Both the position numbers and the translations under genes were made by a program. From Anaeromyxobacter sp. PSR-1 (GTDB lineage: Bacteria; Myxococcota; Myxococcia; Myxococcales; Anaeromyxobacteraceae): 34,761 bases of DNA. Location: NCBI RefSeq assembly GCF_000964525.1, contig NZ_BAZG01000031.1, positions 1-34,761 on the forward strand. Direction: 5' to 3'. The notes beneath the pieces are model-generated. The model saw nothing but the letters and a program-made list of their open reading frames with translations, had not been told where the DNA came from and searched no databases. Shown here in pieces: positions 25,040 through 32,914 of the stretch; positions within the stretch are counted from its first letter, which is position 1, and each line of letters opens with the position of its first letter.

Positions 25040-27643
25040 TCACATCGCCAGATGCGGAGCGATTCCGTCCATGATGGCGCGGAGTTCCGCGGTCGACGAC
25101 GGCCCGGCGAGCCTCAGCTTGCCCGCCTCCTCCGCGATGACGCGCTGCGAGATGAGCCACTCCAGCGCGTTCTCCAGCGTGGCCTTCGAGACGGCCTCGC
25201 GGACGGCGATCCGGCCGGACAGGAACTCGCCGCGGCCGCGCTCCATCGCCTCGCGGACGAGCGCGCGGCGGTCGAGCGGCGCCTGCCGCGGCGCGTCGGA
25301 GCCGAGGGCGGCGAGGGCGGCCGCCGCGGCGAGGTGGTACGCCTCGAGGTAGGCCCGGACCAGGTCGGCGAGGAAGGCGAGGGCGGTGGTCTCGGGGCCG
25401 GGCAGCACCCGGCCCGCGGCGCAGTCCACCGCCCGCACCCGCACCAGGAACGCGAGGTTCGACTCGAAGATCTCGTCGAAGCTCGCGCCGCTCCGGTACA
25501 TGAACTCGAGCTTGAACAGCCGCGAGAGCCACAGCGCCCGCTCGCGGACCTCGGCGGCCGCCGAGCCGCCCGGCCCGCCGGCGCGCGCCGCGGCGGCCAC
25601 CAGCGCGGGCGCGACGTAGCGGTGGATCACCGCGTTGCGGTGGTAGTCGAGCAGCGGCCGCTTCTCGTCCACCACCTGGTAGATGGTGTCGCCCGCCGCC
25701 ACCTCCACCCGCACCAGCCCGTCCTGCGCCAGCCGCCGCACCGCGTCGGCGATGGGGCCGGCCTGGCGCGGATCCGAGGGCGCGCCGGCGAGGTCGCGCG
25801 CGAAGCGGGCGCCGCCCTCGGCCGCCACGTAGCGGAGCAGCTCGACCCGCCGCGCCACCTCCTCGGACCCGAGGCCGCGCCGCACGTGCGAGAGCAGCGC
25901 CGCGGACACGAGCCCGACCGGCGTGATGGTGACGGCGCGGCTGATCCCGTACGCGATGCGGTTGGCGAGCCCCTGCACCAGCTGCCGCTTCGCCTCCGCG
26001 GCCTCGCCCGCCCCGGCGGCGGCGGCGGGCGCGGCGCGCCGCTCCGCCTCGCCGCCCCAGGCCTCGTCCACCGCCAGCGAGGCGGCGCGCGCGCCCAGCC
26101 GCTCCGCCGCCAGCTGGCGGAGCGAGATGGGCGTCTCGAACTGCACGTAGAGCCGCTCGTAGCGGCGCAGGAGCACGCGCGCCGCGCCGAGCAGGCCGCG
26201 CAGGCTCTCCTTGCGCTTCTCGCCGCCGGCCAGCTCCTTCGCGTAGCTGGAGGCCTCGATGAGCCGCTCGTAGTCGATCGCCACCGGCACGAACAGCACG
26301 TCGTCGGCGGCGCCGTCGAGCCAGGCGTCCACCTCCATCGACACCAGGCCGGTCTTCGGGAACAGGAGCTTGCCGGTGCGGCTGCGCCCGCCCTCCACGT
26401 AGAACTCCTGCGGGAAGCGATCGCGCAGCAGGTGCTTCACGTAAGCGCGCAGCACCGCGGTGTAGACGCGGTCGCCCTTCACCTTGCGCCGGATGAAGAA
26501 CGCGCCGCCGCGGCGGGCGATCCCGCCGAACGGCCAGAACGCGAGGTTGATGCCGGCCGCGATGTGCGGGGGCGTCATCCCGTTCTCGTAGAGCAGCCAC
26601 GAGAGCACGAGGTAGTCCACGTGGCTCTTGTGGCTGGGGCAGAGCACGATGGGCGCGTCGGCGGCGGCGCGGCGCAGCCGGGCCAACCCCTCGTCGTCCA
26701 CCTCGACGCTGGTGTAGAGCCGGCGGAAGAACCACGACAGCAGCGTCCGCATCACGCCCACGAACACCGGGTCGTAGTTGCTCGCGATCTCGCGCAGGTC
26801 CTTCTCGGCCTCGGCCACCACCGCTGGCGCGGGGCGGCCGCTCCCGGCCGCGACCGCCTCGATGGCCGCGCGCAGCGAGCGGTCGCGCAGGACCTTCTCG
26901 CGCACGCGGGAGGGCGCCTTGAGCGGCGGGCCGACCGCGGTGCGGAACTCGCGGGCGAGGTGCTGGTGGAGCGCGCCGCGCACGCGCAGCGCCACCGAGG
27001 CGTCGGGCTCGGCGGCGCGCTGGGCCAGGTACTCCTTGAGGTCGAGCGCGCGCCCCACGTCGAACACCGCGCGCCGGAACGCGCGGAGGAACGCGATCGC
27101 GTTCGCGAGGGCGCTCGGCGACTCGGGCGAGCCGTAGAGCACGTCCCAGATCGACCCCTGCAGGCGCTGCGGCCGGCGGCTCCACACCAGCAGCACCGGC
27201 ACGAGGAACACCGGCTGGAAGAGATCGCGCTGCTGCCGCACCAGCGCCGCGAGCGGGTCCCTCTCGGCGGCCGGCCGCCCGAGGAAGACGAGGCCGGACT
27301 CGCCGGCGGCCACCGCGTCCTCGAAGGCGCGGCGGGTCCGCCGGACCCGCGCCAGCCAGCCGGCGACGCCGTGGAAGCCCTGCGCGGCGCGGAGCGGCGG
27401 CAGGCCGGCGCGGCGCAGGAACCAGCGCAGGTAGAGGAAGCCGAGCAGGCCGGGCGAGCGCATCACGAACACCAGGCTGCCGCGCGCGGCGAGCGCGCGG
27501 AGCGTGGCGATCGCGTCCCGGGGGATCTTGACCGGCGCGAACCACCGGCCGAGCAGGCCGCCGCCCTCGCCGAGGCCGGCATCCGCGGGCGCGGACGGCG
27601 GCGGCGTCGAGCCGTCCGGCTGGGGATCCGAGGCCTTCGTCAC
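25040..27643 (-). CDS. plsB: Glycerol-3-phosphate 1-O-acyltransferase
   Basis: Attaches the first acyl chain to glycerol 3-phosphate in phospholipid synthesis at the inner membrane. It has 867 residues, against 807 in E. coli. The acyltransferase motifs are all present in order: I, HKSHVDYL with His338 and Asp343; II, GGAFFIRRKVKGD; III, FYVEGGRSRTGK; IV, VPVAIDYERL. The first 25 residues are an acidic, Pro-rich extension. The long C-terminal half is helical, as in other PlsB proteins. The start is GTG at 27643 without a Shine-Dalgarno sequence but with TACACT 8 bases upstream. Many bacteria use PlsX/PlsY instead; having PlsB here is notable but not unique. Confidence 0.95.
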   Translation of the reverse strand: MTKASDPQPDGSTPPPSAPADAGLGEGGGLLGRWFAPVKIPRDAIATLRALAARGSLVFVMRSPGLLGFLYLRWFLRRAGLPPLRAAQGFHGVAGWLARVRRTRRAFEDAVAAGESGLVFLGRPAAERDPLAALVRQQRDLFQPVFLVPVLLVWSRRPQRLQGSIWDVLYGSPESPSALANAIAFLRAFRRAVFDVGRALDLKEYLAQRAAEPDASVALRVRGALHQHLAREFRTAVGPPLKAPSRVREKVLRDRSLRAAIEAVAAGSGRPAPAVVAEAEKDLREIASNYDPVFVGVMRTLLSWFFRRLYTSVEVDDEGLARLRRAAADAPIVLCPSHKSHVDYLVLSWLLYENGMTPPHIAAGINLAFWPFGGIARRGGAFFIRRKVKGDRVYTAVLRAYVKHLLRDRFPQEFYVEGGRSRTGKLLFPKTGLVSMEVDAWLDGAADDVLFVPVAIDYERLIEASSYAKELAGGEKRKESLRGLLGAARVLLRRYERLYVQFETPISLRQLAAERLGARAASLAVDEAWGGEAERRAAPAAAAGAGEAAEAKRQLVQGLANRIAYGISRAVTITPVGLVSAALLSHVRRGLGSEEVARRVELLRYVAAEGGARFARDLAGAPSDPRQAGPIADAVRRLAQDGLVRVEVAAGDTIYQVVDEKRPLLDYHRNAVIHRYVAPALVAAAARAGGPGGSAAAEVRERALWLSRLFKLEFMYRSGASFDEIFESNLAFLVRVRAVDCAAGRVLPGPETTALAFLADLVRAYLEAYHLAAAAALAALGSDAPRQAPLDRRALVREAMERGRGEFLSGRIAVREAVSKATLENALEWLISQRVIAEEAGKLRLAGPSSTAELRAIMDGIAPHLAM

Positions 27644-27651
27644 GGCGCGCG

Positions 27652-27657
27652 AGTGTA
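27652..27657 (-). promoter_or_regulatory. Leaderless -10 element of plsB
   Basis: On the minus strand TACACT is followed by CGCGCGCC and then the GTG start at 27643, an 8-base gap. The overlapping TAATAC is an alternative. There is no Shine-Dalgarno sequence. Confidence 0.45.
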
Positions 27658-27731
27658 TTACAGCGGTGGCGGCTCGCGGGCGGATTCCGCCCGGATATCC
27701 CGTGCCTGCACGCCGGGCCGCGGGTCGGCGA

Positions 27732-28481
27732 TCACCCGCGCTTCTTCACCCGGCCCTCGCGGTCCAGGTAGAACGGCTCGACCAGCAGCGCCTCCACGCT
27801 GGGGCGGTGGCCCTTCACGTCCGCCCCGAGCCGCGCCAGGGTCTCCAGCACCTCGCCCCGCACCCGCGCGTTGTCGCGGTCGCGCAGCAGCAGCTGGATG
27901 AGCGCGTCGCGCGCCGGCTCGCTGGGCGCGCGCCCCGAGAGCACGCGGGCCGCGCCGATGCGCACGTCGTCGGAGAAGTCCTCAAGCAGCGGGAGCAGGG
28001 CGGCCTCGAGGCCCGCGTCGGCCTCCGGCCCGGCGTGCTCGGCGAGCCAGGTGAGCAGGACCAGCTTCTTCTCCGGGTCGCGCGTGTAGGAGCGGGAGAG
28101 GCGCGCCAGCTCCTTCACCACGATGTCGATGACCTTCTCCGGCGGCGCGATCTGCGCGAGCACCCGCAGGCCCCACGCGATCCCGGACTCCTGCTCGCGC
28201 AGGAACGCCTCCACCGGCCCGAGCGCCTCCTGGCCGGCGGCGACCAGGATCCCGCGCGCGGTCTCCTTCTCCTCGTCGTCGGTGATGCCCGGCTCGGCGC
28301 GGACGGTGAAGCGCAGGCAGAGCGTGCCCAGCGCGCCCGGCGTGGCCAGCTCGCCGAGCTGCTCGATCACCTTCTGGCGGTTCTCCGGCGGGCCGTAGCG
28401 CTCGGTGAGCTTCTTCGCGAGCTTGCGGAGCTGGTTCTGCTCCCGCTCCTCCTTCGACCCGAACAGATCGAACAGTCCCAT
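27732..28481 (-). CDS. HEAT-repeat-like cytoplasmic protein
   Basis: A 249-residue all-helical protein starting MGLFDLFGSKEEREQ. From about residue 30 onward it is a series of paired helices with HEAT/armadillo character: VIEQLGELATPGALGTLCL, AARGIL..GPVEAFLREQES, WGLRVLAQIAPPEKV, VRIGAARVLSGRAPSEPARD and VRGEVLETLARLGA. Such proteins usually act as binding scaffolds; partners are unknown. The ATG at 28481 is chosen because GGAGG lies 6 bases upstream; the longer in-frame extension is Gly/Ala/Pro-rich and unlikely. It follows dnaJ by 66 bp on the same strand and is probably cotranscribed with it. Confidence 0.85.
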   Translation of the reverse strand: MGLFDLFGSKEEREQNQLRKLAKKLTERYGPPENRQKVIEQLGELATPGALGTLCLRFTVRAEPGITDDEEKETARGILVAAGQEALGPVEAFLREQESGIAWGLRVLAQIAPPEKVIDIVVKELARLSRSYTRDPEKKLVLLTWLAEHAGPEADAGLEAALLPLLEDFSDDVRIGAARVLSGRAPSEPARDALIQLLLRDRDNARVRGEVLETLARLGADVKGHRPSVEALLVEPFYLDREGRVKKRG

Positions 28482-28547
28482 CCGACCTCCGAAACCCCCG
28501 CTCGACCCGCGTCCGGCCCCCGCGGGAGCGGACGGAGGCACGAGGTT

Positions 28548-29504
28548 CTACAACGAGATGCCCGCCCGCGGATCGTCCTTGTACAGCTCGGCCAGCGGCT
28601 TCACGGCCTTGTGCAGCGCCGGGCCGTCCGGCGGCAGCCGCACCTGGACCACCGCGTAGAGGTCGCCGCGCGCCCCGCCCCGCAGGTCCGGCATCCCCTT
28701 GCCGCGGAGCCGGAGCTGCATCCCGCTCTGGGCGCCCGGCGGCACGCGCAGCCGCACCGGGCCCTCGAACGTGGGCAGCTCCACCTCGGCCCCGAGCGCG
28801 GCCTCGGGGATGGTGACGGGGAGGTCGAGGTAGAGGTCGCGCCCCTCCCGCCGCAGGTGCGGGTGCGGCCGCAGCCGGACCTGCAGGTACAGGTCGCCGG
28901 CGGGGCCGCCGTGGACCCCGCGCCCGCCCTGGCCGCCCAGGCGGATGCGCGAGCCGTCGGTGACGCCGGCCGGGATCTTCACGCGCAGCGTGCGGCCCTC
29001 CACGCGCAGGTCGCGCTCGGCGCCGAGCACCGCGTCGCGCAGGTCGATGGCGATCTCCGCCTCCGCGTGCGCGCCCTGCGCCGGGATCGGGCCCCGCCGC
29101 ACCCGCCCGCCGCGCGCGCCGCCGAACAGGTCGCCGAAGATCGACCCGAAGTCGAACGCGCCGTAGTCGCCCACGTTCACGGTGGAGAAGTCGCCGAAGT
29201 CGAAGGGCATGCCGCCGTTCGGCGCGCCGTGCCGCTTCCACTGGCGGTACTGCTCGGCCTTCTTCTCGTCGAACCCGGAGCGCAGCGAGTCCGGCCCGAA
29301 CTCGTCGTACAGCCTCCGGCGCTTCTCGTCGGAGAGCACCTCGAACGCCGCCGTGACCTCCTTGAAGCGCTCCTCCGCCGCCTTGTTCCCCGGGTTCACG
29401 TCGGGGTGGTACTTCCTGGCGAGCTTGCGGTAGGCGCGCTTGATCTCGTCCTGGGTCGCGGTGCGTGGAACTCCGATGATCTCGTAGAGGTCGCGCTCTG
29501 GCAC
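28548..29504 (-). CDS. Short DnaJ/CbpA-type Hsp40 co-chaperone
   Basis: A 318-residue J-domain protein. The J domain (1-70) has the HPD triad at 33-35 within RKYHPDVNPG, needed to stimulate DnaK ATPase. A Gly/Phe region at about 95-130 contains FDFGSIFGDLFGGARGG. Two beta-rich substrate-binding domains follow (VKIPAGVTDGSRIRLGGQG; VPPGAQSGMQLRLRGKGMP). There is no CxxCxGxG zinc finger, so this is a class B co-chaperone like CbpA rather than canonical DnaJ. The start is GTG at 29504, giving VPERDLYEIIGV. No Shine-Dalgarno sequence is present; TACGTT lies 7 bases upstream. Confidence 0.93.
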   Translation of the reverse strand: MPERDLYEIIGVPRTATQDEIKRAYRKLARKYHPDVNPGNKAAEERFKEVTAAFEVLSDEKRRRLYDEFGPDSLRSGFDEKKAEQYRQWKRHGAPNGGMPFDFGDFSTVNVGDYGAFDFGSIFGDLFGGARGGRVRRGPIPAQGAHAEAEIAIDLRDAVLGAERDLRVEGRTLRVKIPAGVTDGSRIRLGGQGGRGVHGGPAGDLYLQVRLRPHPHLRREGRDLYLDLPVTIPEAALGAEVELPTFEGPVRLRVPPGAQSGMQLRLRGKGMPDLRGGARGDLYAVVQVRLPPDGPALHKAVKPLAELYKDDPRAGISL

Positions 29505-29511
29505 GCGGGGA

Positions 29512-29517
29512 AACGTA
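29512..29517 (-). promoter_or_regulatory. Leaderless -10 element of the dnaJ-like gene
   Basis: On the minus strand TACGTT is followed by TCCCCGC and then the GTG start at 29504, a 7-base gap. The same hexamer serves as the -10 of the cold-shock promoter. There is no Shine-Dalgarno sequence. Confidence 0.5.
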
Positions 29518-29596
29518 ACGCTCCCGGGCGGGAGGTCAAATCGCGGCGCCCCCGGGCGGCGCGCGCGGACGGGCTCCCCACGGCGCCCGCGCTGAC

Positions 29597-29602
29597 TACA
29601 AT
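29597..29602 (+). promoter_or_regulatory. Leaderless -10 element of the SurA-N-like gene
   Basis: TACAAT (5 of 6 to TATAAT) is followed by GGGGCCC and then ATG at 29610, a 7-base gap. An in-frame ATG at 29601 overlaps the hexamer and would be upstream of the predicted transcript start, so it is not used. Confidence 0.55.
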
Positions 29603-29609
29603 GGGGCCC

Positions 29610-30272
29610 ATGCTCCTCTCCCTGCTCCTCGCCGCGGCCGCGGCGGCCCCGGCCCCGCCGGCGGGCGCGCGCGTCGTCGAGCAGGTGGTGGCGGTGCTGC
29701 GCAACCCGGCCGGCGCGGCGCCGCGCCCCATCACGCTCACCCGGCTCGAGGCCGAGGCCCGCGTCGCGCTCGTCTCCCGCGGCGGCGCCGAGGCCGCGTT
29801 CCGGCCGCTGGACGCGGAGGTGCTGCGCGCCACCCTCGACTGGCTGCTCGACGAGATGCTGGTGGCGGACGAGTCGGCCCGGCTGCGCCTCGACGCGGTG
29901 GACCGCGAGGCGCTCGAGCCGGCGCTGCGGCGGTTCCGCGGGCGCTTCGCGGACGACGACGCCCACCGCCGGTTCCTCGCCCGGTTCGAGCTGGGCGAGG
30001 AGGACGTGGCCGCGTCGCTGGCCCGGACCCTGGAGGTGGAGCGCTACCTCGGCACGCGCGTGGGCCGGGGGGTGCGCGTCGGCGACGACGAGGTGGACGC
30101 GGCGCTGCGGGCGCGCGGCGCGGCGGCGCCGTCGCGGGAGGCCGTCCGCGCCGGGCTCGCCGAGGAGCGCGCCCGCGCGCAGGCGCAGGCGCTGATCCGC
30201 GAGCTGCGCGCCCGCGCCGAGATCCGCGTGCTCGATCCGGCGCTGCGCCGCGAGCCGGCGAGGGGGAGCTGA
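29610..30272 (+). CDS. Secreted SurA N-domain-like protein without a PPIase domain
   Basis: A 220-residue protein with a short signal peptide (MLLSLLLAAAAAAPAPPAGA). The body is helical, with the order typical of SurA/PpiD N-terminal chaperone domains: a strand such as VVEQVVAVLRN, the helices LTRLEAEARVALVSRGG and ATLDWLLDEMLVADESARL, and a later helix GVRVGDDEVDAALRARG that in SurA leads into the parvulin domain. The parvulin domain itself is absent. It may be a periplasmic chaperone or a lineage-specific relative. Its stop is separated by one base from the rimI start, so the two genes form an operon. The functional call is tentative. Confidence 0.7.
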   Translation: MLLSLLLAAAAAAPAPPAGARVVEQVVAVLRNPAGAAPRPITLTRLEAEARVALVSRGGAEAAFRPLDAEVLRATLDWLLDEMLVADESARLRLDAVDREALEPALRRFRGRFADDDAHRRFLARFELGEEDVAASLARTLEVERYLGTRVGRGVRVGDDEVDAALRARGAAAPSREAVRAGLAEERARAQAQALIRELRARAEIRVLDPALRREPARGS

Positions 30273-30273
30273 C

Positions 30274-30753
30274 GTGCGCAGGCCGGCCGATCCCGCGCCC
30301 GAGCTCCGGTTCCGCCCGATGCGGACGGCGGACCTCGATCGCGTGGTGGACATCGAGAAGGACGGGTTCCGCAACCCGTGGTCGCGCCAGCTGCTCGAGC
30401 GCGAGCTCGGGCACGCGTGGTCGAGCACGCTGCTGGCAGTGGAGGACGGCCCGGGCGGCGAGGTGGTGCTCGGCTTCATCGTCTTCTGGCTGGTGCACGA
30501 CGAGCTGCACGTCCTCAACATCGCGACCGCGCTCGAGGCGCGGCGGCGCGGGGTGGGGCGCGCCCTCATGCTGGAGGGGCACCGGATCGGCCGCGGCCGC
30601 GGCGCGGTGCTCGCCACGCTGGAGGTGCGCCGCTCCAACCTGCCCGCCATCGAGCTGTACCGCTCGCTCGGCTACCGGCAGGTCGGGATCCGCCCCGGCT
30701 ACTACGCCGAGGAGGGCGAGGACGCGGTCGTGATGACCGCGGAGCTGGGGTAG
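30274..30753 (+). CDS. rimI: RimI-like ribosomal protein/alanine N-acetyltransferase
   Basis: A 159-residue GNAT protein. LRFRPMRTADLDRVVDIEKD and FRNPWSRQLLERELG match the RimI N-terminus. The acetyl-CoA loop is the variant ARRRGVGRALM. LEVRRSNLPAIELYRSLGYRQVGIRPGYY is the strongly conserved RimI end, quoted here in parts: LEVRRSN, AIELYRSLGY and GIRPGYY. It would acetylate the N-terminus of ribosomal protein S18 or similar targets. The start is GTG, preceded by GAGGGGGAG inside the end of the upstream gene. Confidence 0.9.
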   Translation: MRRPADPAPELRFRPMRTADLDRVVDIEKDGFRNPWSRQLLERELGHAWSSTLLAVEDGPGGEVVLGFIVFWLVHDELHVLNIATALEARRRGVGRALMLEGHRIGRGRGAVLATLEVRRSNLPAIELYRSLGYRQVGIRPGYYAEEGEDAVVMTAELG

Positions 30754-30781
30754 GCGGCCGGCCGCGGCGGGCGGAGGCGGG

Positions 30782-30811
30782 CTGACAGGCGGCCCCCCGC
30801 TGGTGTAAGCA
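30782..30811 (+). promoter_or_regulatory. Promoter of pyrD with very short or no leader
   Basis: CTGACA (30782-30787, 5 of 6) is followed after 16 bp by TGTAAG (30804-30809); the overlapping TAAGCA at 18 bp is an alternative. The ATG is at 30821, so the leader would be only about 0-5 bases. No Shine-Dalgarno sequence is present. Confidence 0.5.
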
Positions 30812-30820
30812 GGCCGCCCC

Positions 30821-31915
30821 ATGCTCTGGCCAGCCCTGCGGTCCGTCCTGTTCCAGCTCGACCCGGAGCGCGTGCACCACCTCGCGCACTGGGCGCTGCG
30901 CCGCGTCCCGACCGCCCTGGCCCGCGCGCGCCGGCCTGCGCCCATCCCCGCGCTCGCCGTCCGCTGCATGGGGCTCGACTTCGACGGGCCGATGGGCCTG
31001 GCGGCGGGCTTCGACAAGGGCGACGTGGCGCTGCCGGGGCTCTTCGCCCTGGGCTTCTCGCACGTGGAGATCGGGACCATCACGCCGCGGCCGCAGCCGG
31101 GCAACGACCGCCCGCGCCTGTTCCGCCTGCCGGAGCACCGCGCGCTCCTCAACCGGATGGGCTTCAACAACGAGGGGATGGAGGCCTGCGCGCGCCGGCT
31201 CGCGGCGCTCCCCCCGGGCGCGCGGCTCGGGCCGGTCGGGATCAACGTCGGGAAGAACAAGGCCACGCCCAACGAGGACGCCGCCTCCGACTACCTCGCC
31301 TGCATCGAGTGGCTCCACCCGTACGCCGACTACCTGGTGGTCAACATCTCCTCCCCCAACACGCCGGGCCTGCGGCAGCTCCAGGAGCGCGACGCGCTGG
31401 ACCGCCTGCTGCGCGCCTGCGTGCGCCACCTGGCGGAGCGGGCGCCGGGCAAGCCGCTGCTCGTGAAGCTCGCGCCCGACCTCTCCCCCGAGGCGCTCGA
31501 CGAGGCGGTGGACGTCGCCATCGCGGCGGGCGCGGCCGGGATCGTCGCGACCAACACCACGCTCTCGCGGGCCGGCGTCGAGCGCCACCCGCGCGCCCCC
31601 GAGGCGGGCGGGCTCTCCGGCGCGCCGCTCGAGCGCCTCGCCACCGAGGTGGTGCGGCGCTGCTACGCGCGCGCCGCCGGGCGGGTCCCGATCGTCGGGG
31701 TGGGCGGGGTGATGGACGCGGAGGGCGCGTACGCGAAGATCCGGGCCGGCGCCACGCTGGTCCAGGCCTACACCGGGCTCATCTACGGGGGCCCCGGGTT
31801 CGTGGGCCGGGTGAACGCCGGCCTGGCCCGGCTGCTCGAGCGCGACGGCTTCAGCACCCTTTCGGACGCCGTCGGCGCGGACCACCGACAGGGCGGCGGG
31901 AAGGCGGCGGGGTAG
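30821..31915 (+). CDS. pyrD: Dihydroorotate dehydrogenase (quinone), class 2
   Basis: Oxidises dihydroorotate to orotate in pyrimidine synthesis and passes electrons to membrane quinone. It has 364 residues. The N-terminal membrane-associating helices (LWPALRSVLFQLDPERVHHL) mark class 2. FMN and substrate motifs are GLAAGFDKGDVAL, RMGFNNEGME, VGINVGKNKAT, NISSPNTPGLRQLQ (with the serine base typical of class 2), LLVKLAPDL, ATNTTLSR, VGVGGVMDAEGAY and QAYTGLIYGGP. The domain is complete; a short polar tail ends the protein. It has its own promoter and is separate from other pyr genes here. Confidence 0.97.
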   Translation: MLWPALRSVLFQLDPERVHHLAHWALRRVPTALARARRPAPIPALAVRCMGLDFDGPMGLAAGFDKGDVALPGLFALGFSHVEIGTITPRPQPGNDRPRLFRLPEHRALLNRMGFNNEGMEACARRLAALPPGARLGPVGINVGKNKATPNEDAASDYLACIEWLHPYADYLVVNISSPNTPGLRQLQERDALDRLLRACVRHLAERAPGKPLLVKLAPDLSPEALDEAVDVAIAAGAAGIVATNTTLSRAGVERHPRAPEAGGLSGAPLERLATEVVRRCYARAAGRVPIVGVGGVMDAEGAYAKIRAGATLVQAYTGLIYGGPGFVGRVNAGLARLLERDGFSTLSDAVGADHRQGGGKAAG

Positions 31916-31947
31916 GCAGGCGTTGAGACGTACGGCCGTCCCCAGCA

Positions 31948-31979
31948 GGTCGTTTACGTTCCCTCGTTCGGGAACGACC
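31948..31979. repeat. Nested, competing inverted repeats between pyrD and the phasin genes
   Basis: CGTTCCC (31957-31963) pairs with GGGAACG (31970-31976) around TCGTTC. An outer arm GGTCGTT (31948-31954) could instead pair with AACGACC (31973-31979). The two stems share the AACG bases and are mutually exclusive. This may end pyrD transcripts, or act as an operator or switchable hairpin. It is unusually AT-containing for the window. Confidence 0.45.
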
Positions 31980-32017
31980 ATGTAGGGGCCTGAAGGTTGA
32001 CGCAGTGCGGTGGGGTC

Positions 32018-32046
32018 TTGAGACGCCTGACGCAACGCGTTACGGT
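32018..32046 (+). promoter_or_regulatory. Promoter of the phasin-like operon
   Basis: TTGAGA (32018-32023, 5 of 6) and TACGGT (32041-32046) are separated by exactly 17 bp. Transcription would start near 32053, giving a leader of about 48 bases that contains the GGAGG Shine-Dalgarno sequence of the first gene. A second TTGACG at 31997-32002 has no matching -10 box. Confidence 0.55.
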
Positions 32047-32100
32047 CGGGGCAGATGGGGTGGCAGGAACGCCACGCCGGCCGAAACCCGGAGGTTCCAC

Positions 32101-32559
32101 ATGGCCGAGATGCAGAGGATCGAGAAGCTGAAGGTTCCGGAATTCTTGAGAGAGCCCCTCGAGGCGGCGCAGGTCCGCTTCGGCCAGATCGAGGAGGAGG
32201 CCCAGCGGGTGCTGAAGGACCTCATGGTCAGGGGACGTGCGGGGAGGAAGGACATCGAACACATCATGCAGCGGCTGTCCCGGCAGGACTGGAACCTCCC
32301 CGAGATGAAGCACCGGCTGGGGAAGCTCCGGGAGCAGGGGGTGGAGCGGGCGGCCGAGTGGCGGGGGAAGGCCGAGACGTTCCGCACGGAGGCGCTGGAG
32401 CGGGTGACGGAGCTCCAGACGCGCGCGGTCGCGTTCCTCGGCGTCGCCACGCGGGATCAGGTGGAGGAGCTGAGCCGAGAGCTGGAGCGCCTCGCGAAGC
32501 GCCTCGATCGTGCGGAGAAGGGTCGCCGCAACGCGAAGAAGGCCAGGGCGGAGGGCTAG
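32101..32559 (+). CDS. Phasin-like coiled-coil protein
   Basis: A 152-residue, highly charged helical protein. The C-terminal third, VTELQTRAVAFLGVATRDQV followed by EELSRELERLAKRLDRAEKG, is the pattern of polyhydroxyalkanoate granule-associated phasins: a helix, then a short 'GVATRDQVEEL' turn, then a heptad coiled coil. It ends in a basic stretch (KGRRNAKKARAEG), which could contact nucleic acid or a granule surface. Phasins coat PHA granules and link them to the nucleoid. No PHA synthase is in the window, so a different coiled-coil role is possible. GGAGG precedes the ATG by about 6 bases. The next gene, of similar build, begins 3 bases after the stop. Confidence 0.65.
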   Translation: MAEMQRIEKLKVPEFLREPLEAAQVRFGQIEEEAQRVLKDLMVRGRAGRKDIEHIMQRLSRQDWNLPEMKHRLGKLREQGVERAAEWRGKAETFRTEALERVTELQTRAVAFLGVATRDQVEELSRELERLAKRLDRAEKGRRNAKKARAEG

Positions 32560-32561
32560 CG

Positions 32562-32909
32562 ATGCCGGACATCCAGAGCATGTTCAAGGACGCCTGGTCC
32601 AGCGCGCGCGCCGGGGTGACCGCCGCCGAGGCCGAGGCCGAGAAGGTGCTCGGCCGGATCGGCGTCTCGACCGAGGGCGTGCGGCGGCAGGCCCGCGAGC
32701 TGGGCGAGCGGATCGACCGCGAGCGGCGCGGGCTCGAGCGCGGCCTCGACGACGTGGTGCGCCGGGCGGCGAACCGCTTCCGCATCCCGACCCGCGACGA
32801 CCTGGAGACGCTGCAGCGTCGCCTCGACGCCGTCGCCGAGCGCGTGGAGGCGCTGTCCCGGCGCGAGCCGGCGACGCCGCCCGCGCCGCGGCAGGAGCAG
32901 GGGGAATAG
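32562..32909 (+). CDS. Second small phasin-like coiled-coil protein
   Basis: A 115-residue helical protein starting MPDIQSMFKDAWSSARAG. RFRIPTRDDLETLQRRLDAV then AERVEALSRRE repeats the turn plus heptad coiled-coil plan seen in the gene just upstream (IPTRDDL against VATRDQV), so the two may be paralogues that pair with each other. The tail is Pro/Gln-rich. A GGAGGG just before the upstream stop serves as its Shine-Dalgarno sequence. The lytic transglycosylase start lies 5 bases after its stop, indicating one tightly packed operon. Confidence 0.65.
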   Translation: MPDIQSMFKDAWSSARAGVTAAEAEAEKVLGRIGVSTEGVRRQARELGERIDRERRGLERGLDDVVRRAANRFRIPTRDDLETLQRRLDAVAERVEALSRREPATPPAPRQEQGE

Positions 32910-32914
32910 TGCGG

